A stretch of 33,882 bases of DNA from Chloroflexota bacterium. GTDB lineage: Bacteria > Chloroflexota > Limnocylindria > Limnocylindrales > CSP1-4. Shown here in pieces: positions 23,456 to 33,882 of the stretch; the first letter of the stretch is position 1; every line of letters starts with the position of its first letter. The position numbers and the translations under genes are program-made. The notes under the pieces are model-generated. The model had not been told where the DNA came from and ran no database searches. It saw nothing but the letters and a program-made list of their open reading frames with translations. The stretch spans positions 1 to 33,882 of the forward strand of contig JAJZRG010000042.1 of assembly GCA_021802825.1 (NCBI GenBank). Direction: 5' to 3'.

Positions 23456-24793
23456 TCAACCCCTCAACGGCCAGGGTTCACCGGTCAGACCGAGAACCTC
23501 GTTGTAGAACGAGATGACGCGGTCGACGTAGTGCTCGACCAGGTACTCGCGGCGGATCAGGTCGGCATTGGCGCGCCCGATAGGTAGCAGCGGCCCGCGC
23601 CGGTCGGCGATCTCCATCAGCGTCGCTGCCAGGGCGTGGTGGTCACCCGGAGGCACCAGCCGTCCATGGATGCCCTCCTGCACGACCGATCCGCTGTTGG
23701 GCGTCGTCACCACGTAGCACCCCGCTGCCATCGCCATGGCGACCACGCGCGCTGACCCCTCCGCCAGGGACGGGAACACAAACACCTCAGCCCGGCTCAT
23801 CAAGGCCGCGAGCTCTCGGATCCGCACCGCGCCGTGCCGTACCACGCGGGGATCCCTCAGGAACTTCGACCAGCCAGCGGCAATGGCCGGCGTGATCGTC
23901 CCGATGAGATCCAGCTTCCAGTCGACGCCCTTCAGCGTCGACAGCGCGCGGAAGAGAACGTCCGCTCCTTTCCGTTGGCCGATCTCACCAGCAAACAGCA
24001 AGCGCAGAGGTCCCTTGTCCGTCTCGGGGTCCCGCTCCGGGATCGAATCCACGAACTCAGCTTCGACTCCCGCGTAGACGACCCTTACTCGGGACGTGTC
24101 GAAGCCGGCCCACTCGAAAGTTTCGCGCACGAAGTCGGAGTTGACCACGACCCAGTCCGCCCTCTCGATGTCGTGCAGCACCAGGCGCCAGACTCCGCGT
24201 GGCCTTGAGGGGACCCAGCCGACCGGGAGCCGCCCTCCGTTCTGCGTGAGCGGTTCCAGCGTTGCCGGATGCACGATGGAGTGGTCGCAGATCGCGGGAA
24301 TTCCGCGACGGCGGGCCGCTTCCAGAGACTGGATACCAAAGCCAGATCTGAAGTGGTAGACAGCAAGCGGGCGCGCTCTCCGGACCGTGCGCGCGGCCCG
24401 CAGGCCTGCGAGACCAAACCCCACCACCTCGAGTGCCGCCCCCAGTCGCACTGCCCCTTTCGACCTCAGGACCTGGCCTGTCCTCTGGACGAGCTCCGAG
24501 GCGAAGTCGGCGTGGACCCTGTCCGGCTCGATTCCAACTCGCCGGTCTTCGAGGCGGCCCAGCCGATACGACCGTCGGAGTGGCAGGCTCCGCAGGATGG
24601 TGGCTGTAGTGCCAAGGGGATAGGCTCCCGTGACGAGCTCGACGTCCCATTCGCGCTGTCGGAGGCCGGCAGCGAGGTTCGCCAAGAAGAAGCGATTGAA
24701 GCCGTTGGAGATGAGGATCCGCGGGCGGTCCACCGCTCCAGCTGGTCGCCGCTGAACTCCGCCGCCATCAGGTGACAGAATCACAGGAACCAT
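23456..24793 (-). CDS. GT4-family glycosyltransferase with altered EX7E motif
   Basis: A 445-residue GT-B protein. The domain begins PRILISNGFNRFFLANLAAGL; the donor domain has LRLLFAGEIGQRKGADVLFRAL and FVFPSLAEGSARVVAMAMAAGCYVV. In GT4 enzymes the last block normally reads E-x7-E; here the first Glu is kept (AEGS) but the second is Met (VVAMAMAAG), so the retaining GT4 mechanism may be changed or the enzyme weakened. The start is uncertain: ATG at 24793 is used, GTG at 24733 lies closer to the conserved region. Just upstream is the remnant of a methyltransferase gene, so the original promoter or start may have been disturbed. Confidence 0.8.
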   Translation of the reverse strand: MVPVILSPDGGGVQRRPAGAVDRPRILISNGFNRFFLANLAAGLRQREWDVELVTGAYPLGTTATILRSLPLRRSYRLGRLEDRRVGIEPDRVHADFASELVQRTGQVLRSKGAVRLGAALEVVGFGLAGLRAARTVRRARPLAVYHFRSGFGIQSLEAARRRGIPAICDHSIVHPATLEPLTQNGGRLPVGWVPSRPRGVWRLVLHDIERADWVVVNSDFVRETFEWAGFDTSRVRVVYAGVEAEFVDSIPERDPETDKGPLRLLFAGEIGQRKGADVLFRALSTLKGVDWKLDLIGTITPAIAAGWSKFLRDPRVVRHGAVRIRELAALMSRAEVFVFPSLAEGSARVVAMAMAAGCYVVTTPNSGSVVQEGIHGRLVPPGDHHALAATLMEIADRRGPLLPIGRANADLIRREYLVEHYVDRVISFYNEVLGLTGEPWPLRG

Positions 24794-24851
24794 GCCCTGC
24801 TGTGGCCAAGCACGCGGGACATTCGTGGAATTGTCCGGCGCGGGGACCCGT

Positions 24852-25016
24852 TCACGGCAACGAGACGCTGTGGTTGTCGCCCACCGAATGCCACCGCCCC
24901 AACAGTGCGAGATCCAAGGGTCGGCGCCAATGTGGGACATTCGGGACGGCCACGATCAGGGCGCGGCAGGGTCGCGGCACGCGTGCCAACTCAGTCAAAG
25001 CCTCCAGCCCCAAGAA
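24852..25016 (-). pseudogene. Remnant of a class I methyltransferase
   Basis: On the minus strand a 54-codon stretch reads ALTELARVPRPCRALIVAVPNVPHWRRPLDL ... LLGRW before a stop at 24852. This matches the post-motif-III part of small SAM methyltransferases found in glycan loci (ARVLRPGGRLLVAVPNVAHWSxRLxLLLGRW). The PGG turn is changed to PCR and nothing resembling the SAM-binding motif is found upstream in the same frame, so only a decayed piece is left. It would have been the gene before the GT4 at 23456-24793. Confidence 0.55.
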
Positions 25017-25439
25017 CAGGCGGCTTGCCAAGAGAGGGGTGCCGCCACGATCTATACTGCAGCATAGAGCGTCCGGCCTCGTGGTACCAATCTCAACGCC
25101 GGTCCGAGGCTTGAGCAGGAATCGATTGCCCATGGCTCCTTGGCGCACGGCCACATCATGTCGAACTCGCCACCATCGCCCGGGTCGCTTGGTCATGAGC
25201 GAGCCGAGTCTCCACAGCGCCTGCGGTGACGTGCCGCCGACCGAGTTCGAGACGCCGTAGCATTAGCCGCACCGTCCGAGCCTCCGTGTGCCGTTGACGT
25301 TGCGAAGGGGGAGGGCGTTTCCGGCGCTGCCACGCGTCGCCGAGCAGGACCGGCGCCATCGCGGCCCTGAACTGCCGTTGCCACCCCGTCTGACGAGCAA
25401 GCCGTCTGCCTGTCGGGAAACAGGTCCGGAGTTACCTTC
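25017..25439. other. Gene-free stretch between divergent genes
   Basis: No convincing gene is seen here on either strand. It contains a near-palindrome, CTATACTGCAGCATAG (25052-25067, one mismatched pair), whose TATACT resembles a -10 on the + strand, but no -35 at a suitable distance. It separates the - strand GT4 operon, which begins at 24793 after a decayed methyltransferase, from the + strand GT4 gene at 25440, so promoters for both directions should be in or near it. Confidence 0.4.
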
Positions 25440-26546
25440 GTGAGAGTGCGCTTCGACGATCAGGTCTTCATCATGCAAGGGCGAGGAGGTATCGCCCGGT
25501 ACTTCGTGGAGCTGATCCGGGGGTTCACGGGCAGTCCGGAGTTGGGCGTGCAGCCACAACTCGGGTGGCGCTGGATACGCAACGGCCATGCGCTGGAGGC
25601 CGGACTTGGAAGAGAGCTGCGGGTCCCGGGTGGCGTCAGGGCCCGTCACGTCCTCCGTTTGGCCAACAGAACGGCCGACGTCCGGCGGCCTGTTTCCGAT
25701 CTCATGCATCCCACGTTCTACGATGCGAGCTACCTGTCCCGAAGATCGACGCCGCCGATTGTCGTAACGATCTACGACATGATTCCCGAGCTCTTCCCAG
25801 ATCTTCTCTCGAAGGGCAGGCCTTGGCGCAGGCCTCGCATGTGCAAGCGGGAGTATGTGCGACGCGCGACCTTGGTGCTGTGCATTTCCGAGAGCACCCG
25901 GCGCGATCTCTTGCGCATATACGGCTCCATCGACGCGCCAACGATCGTGACTCACCTTGGTGTCAGCCATCGATTCGCGCCGGGAGCGCTCCGCCCCTCA
26001 TGGTGCCCCGGCAGGTACGTCTTGTTCCTTGGGAATCGAGGCGGCTACAAGGACTTCCGCGTAGCGATTGAATCATTTGCTGAGCTGGCTCCAGGGCAGC
26101 GTGGCACTGCTCTAGTTGCGGTTGGTGGCGGCACGTTCACAGCAGATGAGGAAGTGCTGATCTCGCGATGGGGTCTGCGCGACCAGGTGTTCCAGCGAGA
26201 CGCCTCCGACGAGGAGCTGCCTGGGGTGTTTGGAGGGGCAGCCGCATTCGTGTTCCCTTCGAGATACGAGGGATTCGGTCTGCCGACGCTCGAGGCGATG
26301 GCCTGCGGCACGCCGACCGTGCTTGCCGATTCGTCGTCTCATCCGGAGGTGGGAGGGGATGCGGCTCTCTATTTTCCCCCGGGGGACAGCAGCACGTTGG
26401 CCGCGCAGCTGAGACGCCTTCTCTCCGATGACGCGCTTCGGCGTGACCTATCGGAGAAGGGTCTCGCGCAGGCAGGGCGGTTCACCTGGCAACGCACCGC
26501 GGTGGCAACCGCCGACGCTTACCGGATTGCGGTGGCCCGGCACTGA
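25440..26546 (+). CDS. GT4-family glycosyltransferase (mannosyltransferase-like)
   Basis: A 368-residue GT-B enzyme and the only + strand gene in the right half of the locus. Seen: FIMQGRGGIARYFVELIRG (acceptor loop), VVTIYDMIPELFP, LVLCISESTRRDLLRIYG, then in the donor domain YVLFLGNRGGYKDFRVAIESF and a perfect EX7E motif RYEGFGLPTLEAMACGTP. This set is typical of WbpY/MtfB-like mannosyltransferases, so transfer of mannose or a related GDP sugar is plausible but not proven. The start is GTG at 25440 with GGAG 8 nt upstream. It is convergent with the gmd-like gene, 20 bp away, and is probably transcribed alone, which suggests insertion or inversion within an older operon. Confidence 0.87.
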   Translation: MRVRFDDQVFIMQGRGGIARYFVELIRGFTGSPELGVQPQLGWRWIRNGHALEAGLGRELRVPGGVRARHVLRLANRTADVRRPVSDLMHPTFYDASYLSRRSTPPIVVTIYDMIPELFPDLLSKGRPWRRPRMCKREYVRRATLVLCISESTRRDLLRIYGSIDAPTIVTHLGVSHRFAPGALRPSWCPGRYVLFLGNRGGYKDFRVAIESFAELAPGQRGTALVAVGGGTFTADEEVLISRWGLRDQVFQRDASDEELPGVFGGAAAFVFPSRYEGFGLPTLEAMACGTPTVLADSSSHPEVGGDAALYFPPGDSSTLAAQLRRLLSDDALRRDLSEKGLAQAGRFTWQRTAVATADAYRIAVARH

Positions 26547-26566
26547 CTCACTGGCATTCGGAGCCG

Positions 26567-27664
26567 TCATTTCAGCATCTCGCGCAGAAACGGATCCAGG
26601 CCCGTCCTCGGCTTCCACCCCAGCTCGGTTCTTGCCCGTGACGAATCCGCCGTGATGGCGGGAGGGTCCACGGGCCGGGTGAATGTCGGGTCAACGACCA
26701 CGGCGAGGTGGGATGTTCCGCGGAATCGCGCAGACCACCCCGAGGGATCACCGGCCAGGTCCCACTCGAGCGGCAGACCGGCCAGCTGGAAGGCTCGGTC
26801 AACGAGCTCCCAGACCGCGTGGAGCTCGCCCGTTCCGAGCACGTAGTCCCGGTAATTGGAGCCGCGGTCCTCACCCGGCGGCCCGCCGAGCAGTCGGGCA
26901 CGAACGTCGATCTGGCCCATGATGCGCCGGATGCCGTCGACGTAGTCGGGGGCAAAACCCCAGTCGCGCCTAGCGGCCAAGTTACCCATCGCGAGCGGAG
27001 GCGTCTTGCGAAGGACGGCTTGGGATGCGCCTCTCAGCGCCCGCACATGGTCCGCGACCTTGCGCGTCAAGAACGTTGCCGGCCGTCGGCTGGACTCGTG
27101 ATTAAAGAGAATCCCACAGGCGATTCGCATGTCGTAGGCGCGCCGATAGGCGGCGCACAGGAAATGCGCTGCCGCCTTGGCGGCCGCGTACGGACTCTGC
27201 GGGCGGAGCGGTGACTCTTCGTCATGAATCGATTCCTGGCCGGGGGCGGAGCCGAACATCTCGCTGGACGAGGACTGATAGAAGCGGGTGGCCGGGCTAT
27301 CTTTGCGCACGGCCTCGAGCATGGTTTCGACCGCATCGGCATTCGTGCGCCACGCTGCTGCGGGATCGACGAACGAAGTCGCGACGCTGCTCATGCCCGC
27401 CAGGTTGTAGAACTCGTCGGGCTGCAGGGCCGCTATCAGCTGGGCATAGCCAGCCGGCTCCTCAAGGTCCAGCTCATGGATGACGACCGCCTGATCCCAC
27501 GTCGAGTGCTCCGACGCGAACGCCGCATGGTTCCGGCGAACCGTCCCGTGGACGGCGAACCCATCCTGCACGAGCCGCTTGATGAGGAAGAACCCATCTT
27601 GCCCGGCAGCGCCCGTGACGATGGCAACCGGTCGCGTACCCTCGGACTCGCGCATCTTACTCAT
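26567..27664 (-). CDS. Divergent GDP-mannose 4,6-dehydratase paralogue
   Basis: A 365-residue extended SDR of the Gmd type. Seen: IVTGAAGQDGFFLIKRLVQDGF (NADP loop with the Gmd hallmark GQDG), FYNLAGMSSVATSF, FYQSSSSEMFG with the catalytic Ser-x-Glu, the SPYAAAK Tyr-Lys pair, [20 protein letters not shown] and GNLAARRDWGFAPDYVDG. It keeps the Gmd framework but differs from the gmd at 31208-32278 at the substrate-facing positions: the RRSSSF segment after the first loop is replaced by RRNHAAF, and there is an insertion near residue 250. A second dehydratase in a locus that also makes GDP-heptose could act on GDP-heptose; ordinary Gmd activity is the alternative. It is last in its - strand group, 209 bp after the methyltransferase gene, in which I see only the palindrome GGATGCATCC (27667-27676). 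Confidence 0.8.
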   Translation of the reverse strand: MSKMRESEGTRPVAIVTGAAGQDGFFLIKRLVQDGFAVHGTVRRNHAAFASEHSTWDQAVVIHELDLEEPAGYAQLIAALQPDEFYNLAGMSSVATSFVDPAAAWRTNADAVETMLEAVRKDSPATRFYQSSSSEMFGSAPGQESIHDEESPLRPQSPYAAAKAAAHFLCAAYRRAYDMRIACGILFNHESSRRPATFLTRKVADHVRALRGASQAVLRKTPPLAMGNLAARRDWGFAPDYVDGIRRIMGQIDVRARLLGGPPGEDRGSNYRDYVLGTGELHAVWELVDRAFQLAGLPLEWDLAGDPSGWSARFRGTSHLAVVVDPTFTRPVDPPAITADSSRARTELGWKPRTGLDPFLREMLK

Positions 27665-27873
27665 TCGGATGCATCCAATTCAGGCCGCACCTGGGACGCC
27701 CAACGGAACGCTATCTCTGTGCGCACGGCGTGCACCGCCCCGCTCCTCGCCCACGAGCCTGGTGTCGCGATTCGTCGATTGCCGGACCTTTGACACAAGG
27801 GTCGGTAATCCAGCGATCAGCGGCAACGGTCGACGGGTCGGGACACTGGCTGGCGATCCGACATGCATGCAGG

Positions 27874-28794
27874 CTAGAACGCCTGCTTCGAGCAGAGAAA
27901 CGAGTACATCCTTCCCGGCCGCGGGCGCCGAATACGCCACCAGCCAAGCGTGGACACTCCTGGCAGACGCGATACACCTCTCCCGAAGGAGCCGAAACGC
28001 TCCTCCAGTCGTCGCGCCGGGTAACGGTTGAGTTCATCAACCGAGCGGACCGCCGGAAACGCGTTGATGACGCTGTCCCACGGCCCCAGGATTGCTCTCA
28101 GCACCAGACCACTGGCAGCGATCGCAGCCAAGTACTGCGGAAGGGAAAAGGCATTCTCTCCTCCCGCCAGCCGGTGTACGGGATGCGAGTCTAGGAACGC
28201 CTTCTTCTGGGCATCGTTGTCCACGACATGCTCGCGGCATGCCAGGAGGACTCCACCCGGGCGCAGGACACGTTTGGCTTCGGATATGAAGCGCTCCAAG
28301 TCGGCCGCATGATGCAACACCTGACGCGAATAGACTACGTCAATCGAATTGTCTGGCAGTGGCAACTCTTCGCCCCAACCATCTACGATCTCGATCGGCG
28401 TTGAGGTATCCTCGCGCAGTCTCTTGATCGCGCCGCGGCCCACCTCATCGCTCGCATCGGGCTCCACCGCGAAGACTGTCGAGGCTCCCGACATGCGCAG
28501 GGCGTACGACGCGATCCCTGTGCCGGCACCGACGTCGGCGACAACTGCGTGATCGAGGATTGGACCGAGGAGTCGCCTGACCTCGCTGAACTCAGCAGAG
28601 CGCAGAAACCGGCTCGCGCTCTCGGCCACATCTCGCCCCAGGTAGGCGTCTGCCACGAGGCTTGCCATCGACGGGTCTGCCCTCAGCCACAGGATCGCTT
28701 CGTCAATGGTCATGGCTCTCGTCCGGGGGTCGCCACCGGATCGTCGATCCAGCCCGTCCTCAGCCATGTCCTTCCACCGCTCTCCGCGTGTCAC
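27874..28794 (-). CDS. Class I SAM-dependent methyltransferase
   Basis: A 306-residue soluble methyltransferase. Motif I is VVADVGAGTGIASYALRMSG, motif II ends FAVEPDASDEV, the post-motif region is VDGWGEELPLPDNSIDVVYSRQVLHHA and motif III is AKRVLRPGGVLLACREHVV: a Methyltransf_11-type core at about residues 85-195. N- and C-terminal helices may hold the acceptor. Found between a flippase and a nucleotide-sugar dehydratase, it probably methylates a sugar of the repeat unit or a nucleotide sugar. The start may be the GTG at 28794, an ATG nine codons in, or the ATG of MTIDEAILW; I give the longest. It starts 39 bp after the wzx stop and belongs to that operon. Confidence 0.8.
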   Translation of the reverse strand: MTRGERWKDMAEDGLDRRSGGDPRTRAMTIDEAILWLRADPSMASLVADAYLGRDVAESASRFLRSAEFSEVRRLLGPILDHAVVADVGAGTGIASYALRMSGASTVFAVEPDASDEVGRGAIKRLREDTSTPIEIVDGWGEELPLPDNSIDVVYSRQVLHHAADLERFISEAKRVLRPGGVLLACREHVVDNDAQKKAFLDSHPVHRLAGGENAFSLPQYLAAIAASGLVLRAILGPWDSVINAFPAVRSVDELNRYPARRLEERFGSFGRGVSRLPGVSTLGWWRIRRPRPGRMYSFLCSKQAF

Positions 28795-28833
28795 GGGAAT
28801 TGGGACAGATGGTTTGGGGCAAAGCCGTCAGCC

Positions 28834-32274
<3,441 letters not shown>

Positions 32275-32278
<4 letters not shown>

Positions 32279-33540
32279 GCGACCCCCCTCGAGAGGGTCG
32301 GCTCACGCAGCGGCGTCGGACGCGTGATGAGCGCCACGAACGCGTCGAGGCGTGGGGTTGCCTGCTCCCGATCCGAACGCGCGGCGGCGTAGTCCCGCGC
32401 CGCTCCGATCAGGCGCGCGGCGAGATCGGGCTGGGCGGCAAGCCGTTCGATCGCGTCGAGCAGCGCCGCGGGGTCGCCGGCCGCGACGACGAGCCCGATC
32501 CCCGAGCCCTCCACCTCCTTCGCCGTGGTACCGCCCGGTGCCACGGCGGCGACGATGGGCCGACCGGCCGCCACGTAGCTCGTGAGCTTGCTCGGGAGGG
32601 ACATGTCGCGCACCGAGCGCCGCTGCGACAGCAGCAGCACGTCGGCGGCGGCGAGGACGTCGGGGAACCGCTCGTCGGGAACGGGGTCCATGAAGGTCAG
32701 GGTGGGGAGACCGGCCGCCCGCCGCTCCAGGTCGGCGCGCTGGCTGCCGTCGCCGAGGAGCACGAAGCGGATGGGGCTGGAGCTCGCAGCGGCACGGCGG
32801 GCCGCCTCGACGACCTGACCGAGGTCCTGCTTGAGCCCCATGTTGCCGGCGTGCAGCACCGCGATGCGACCGTCATCCCAGCCGAGCTCGTGACGCGTGG
32901 CCTCCCGGTCGGCCGCCGGTGACGCGATGTGCGTCCAGTTGGGGACGTGCGCCAGGCGGTCGCGCGACACGCCCAGGCCCTCGAGGTAGGGGAAGAAGGC
33001 CTCGGTCACGGCGGCCACGGCGCGGGCCCGTGCCAGCGCCCACCGCTCGGCTCGTCGCGTCGCGCGCGCCACCGCGCCACCGCCCGCGATGCCGCTCTGG
33101 GCAGCCGCGGGCCCCATCAGGTCCTGGAACAGCAGGCCGTACGGTGCGTGGAAGCGGGCCGCGAACAGGCGGGCGAGGATGCCGCCGCTCAGGCTCGGAA
33201 CGATCCCCACGATCGCGTCGGGGCGGTCGACCCTCGTGACGGGGAGAGCCGAGGCCAGGAAGCTCGCCTCGTACAGCGCGCGCCGGGCTGCGGACTGCTT
33301 CGGGGGCACGTACAGGGCGCGACGTCGGATCGTGACTCCGTTCCGGCGCTCCGTGGCCGTCAGGCGGCCCCGGTACGCAAAGTCGAGGCGCCAGGCGGGA
33401 TAGTGCGGCATCCCGGTCAGGACGGTCACGTCCCACCCGGCGGCGGCGAAGTGCTCGGCGAGGCCGGTGGTGTAGGGGCCGTTCCCGGAGTGTTCGGGCG
33501 CGTAGTTGACGCCCACGATCAGGAGACGACGCGATGCCAT
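32275..33540 (-). CDS. WcaI-type GT4 glycosyltransferase
   Basis: A 421-residue GT-B enzyme. It begins [27 protein letters not shown], continues with [28 protein letters not shown] and [10 protein letters not shown], and the donor half has [22 protein letters not shown] and [25 protein letters not shown]. These are the specific blocks of the WcaI/colanic-acid fucosyltransferase group, which lacks a classical EX7E. Placed just ahead of gmd and fcl, it may use GDP-fucose; this is inference from position. The ATG at 33540 lies seven bases after the stop of the upstream kinase gene, so the two are in one operon. Confidence 0.87.
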
Positions 33541-33547
33541 CGGCGCT

Positions 33548-33882
33548 CTACTCCCGGCCCGTCGCCTGCGAGGCAGCCGCTTCCGGGGTCTGCCTCGTGG
33601 CACCCGCGACGGCTGCATCGTCGTGACCGTAGTACCCCCCGTAATAGCGGTAGTAGTAGTACTCGGACTGGAGCCGTTCCGAGAGCCGATTGAGGACGGC
33701 GCCGAGCACGTGCGCGTCGACGCGGGCGAGCGCCTCACGACCCTGCTGCACCGCGCCGCGCCGGGACCGGCCCGCGTCGATCACGAGCAGCGTGCCGTCG
33801 GTGAGCGACGAGAGGATCGCGGCGTCCGTGACCGCCTGGAGCGGCGGCGAGTCGACCACGACGAGGTCGAACTCGGACGCGA
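33548..33882 (-). CDS. CpsD/CapB-like tyrosine kinase, C-terminal end (partial)
   Basis: Only the last 111 codons are in the window. Seen: DLVVVDSPPLQAVTDAAILSSLTDG, which is the Walker B/switch region of BY-kinases, LVIDAGRSRRGAVQQGREALA, VLGAVLNRL, and then a tail with a tyrosine cluster, EYYYYRYYGGYYG. These tail tyrosines are the usual self-phosphorylation sites that control polymer length and export in capsule systems. The Walker A motif and the membrane activator (Wzc/CapA-like) part are outside the window. It is the first gene of the - strand operon visible here. Confidence 0.9.
   Translation of the reverse strand, partial: ASEFDLVVVDSPPLQAVTDAAILSSLTDGTLLVIDAGRSRRGAVQQGREALARVDAHVLGAVLNRLSERLQSEYYYYRYYGGYYGHDDAAVAGATRQTPEAAASQATGRE

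Noticed and set aside
25052..25067. Near-palindrome with a TATACT -10-like hexamer
   Set aside because: No -35 at 16-18 bp and one mismatched pair; not enough to call a promoter.

Overview
The window is very GC-rich. Its genes often use GTG or TTG starts and commonly overlap by 4 nt (ATGA, GTGA or TTGA). This suggests a high-GC, probably single-membrane bacterium such as a Chloroflexota (Limnocylindria-like) or actinobacterial lineage. That placement is inference from style and gene content; no marker gene is present. Most of the window is a surface-polysaccharide (capsule, exopolysaccharide or S-layer glycan) locus, preceded by an accessory region.

Layout. 1-1970: the end of a DUF433 gene, then rmlD and rmlC (last steps of dTDP-L-rhamnose). 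2149-9400: accessory region with a secreted C39-like protease, an unknown 85-residue protein, a large AAA ATPase behind a palindromic operator, a secreted Thr-rich protein, a VOC-fold protein, a decayed duplicate of rmlC, a small ORF/DUF2283 pair, and a second ATPase (DUF4143 type). Both ATPase genes have a good -35/-10 promoter placed so that the transcript should begin at or within a few bases of the start codon (leaderless), and both promoters overlap repeat elements that look like operators.

9773-18126 (+ strand): a polyprenyl-phosphate sugar-phosphate transferase that starts glycan synthesis, then a tight five-gene operon for GDP-D-glycero-D-manno-heptose (hddC, hddA, gmhA, gmhB) that also carries a transaldolase able to supply sedoheptulose 7-phosphate. 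A GT4 glycosyltransferase and a GT2-zinc ribbon-methyltransferase fusion follow. 18070-19194 is a scar: IS-end-like repeats, an FkbM methyltransferase with its core deleted, and the C-terminal third of a UDP-glucose dehydrogenase.

19191-33882 (mostly - strand): read in transcription order from the right edge, a CpsD-like tyrosine kinase tail, a GT4 enzyme, gmd, fcl, the Wzx flippase, a methyltransferase and a second gmd-like gene. After one + strand GT4 gene (25440-26546) the - strand resumes with GT4, an epimerase, Wzy-like polymerase, GT2 and GT4. The genes together describe a Wzx/Wzy-dependent pathway: nucleotide sugars (dTDP-rhamnose, GDP-fucose, GDP-heptose) are made, a first sugar is loaded on lipid, seven glycosyltransferases extend the unit, Wzx flips it, Wzy polymerises it, and a tyrosine kinase controls chain export. 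The most interesting hypothesis is that the second Gmd paralogue acts on GDP-heptose to make a 6-deoxyheptose.
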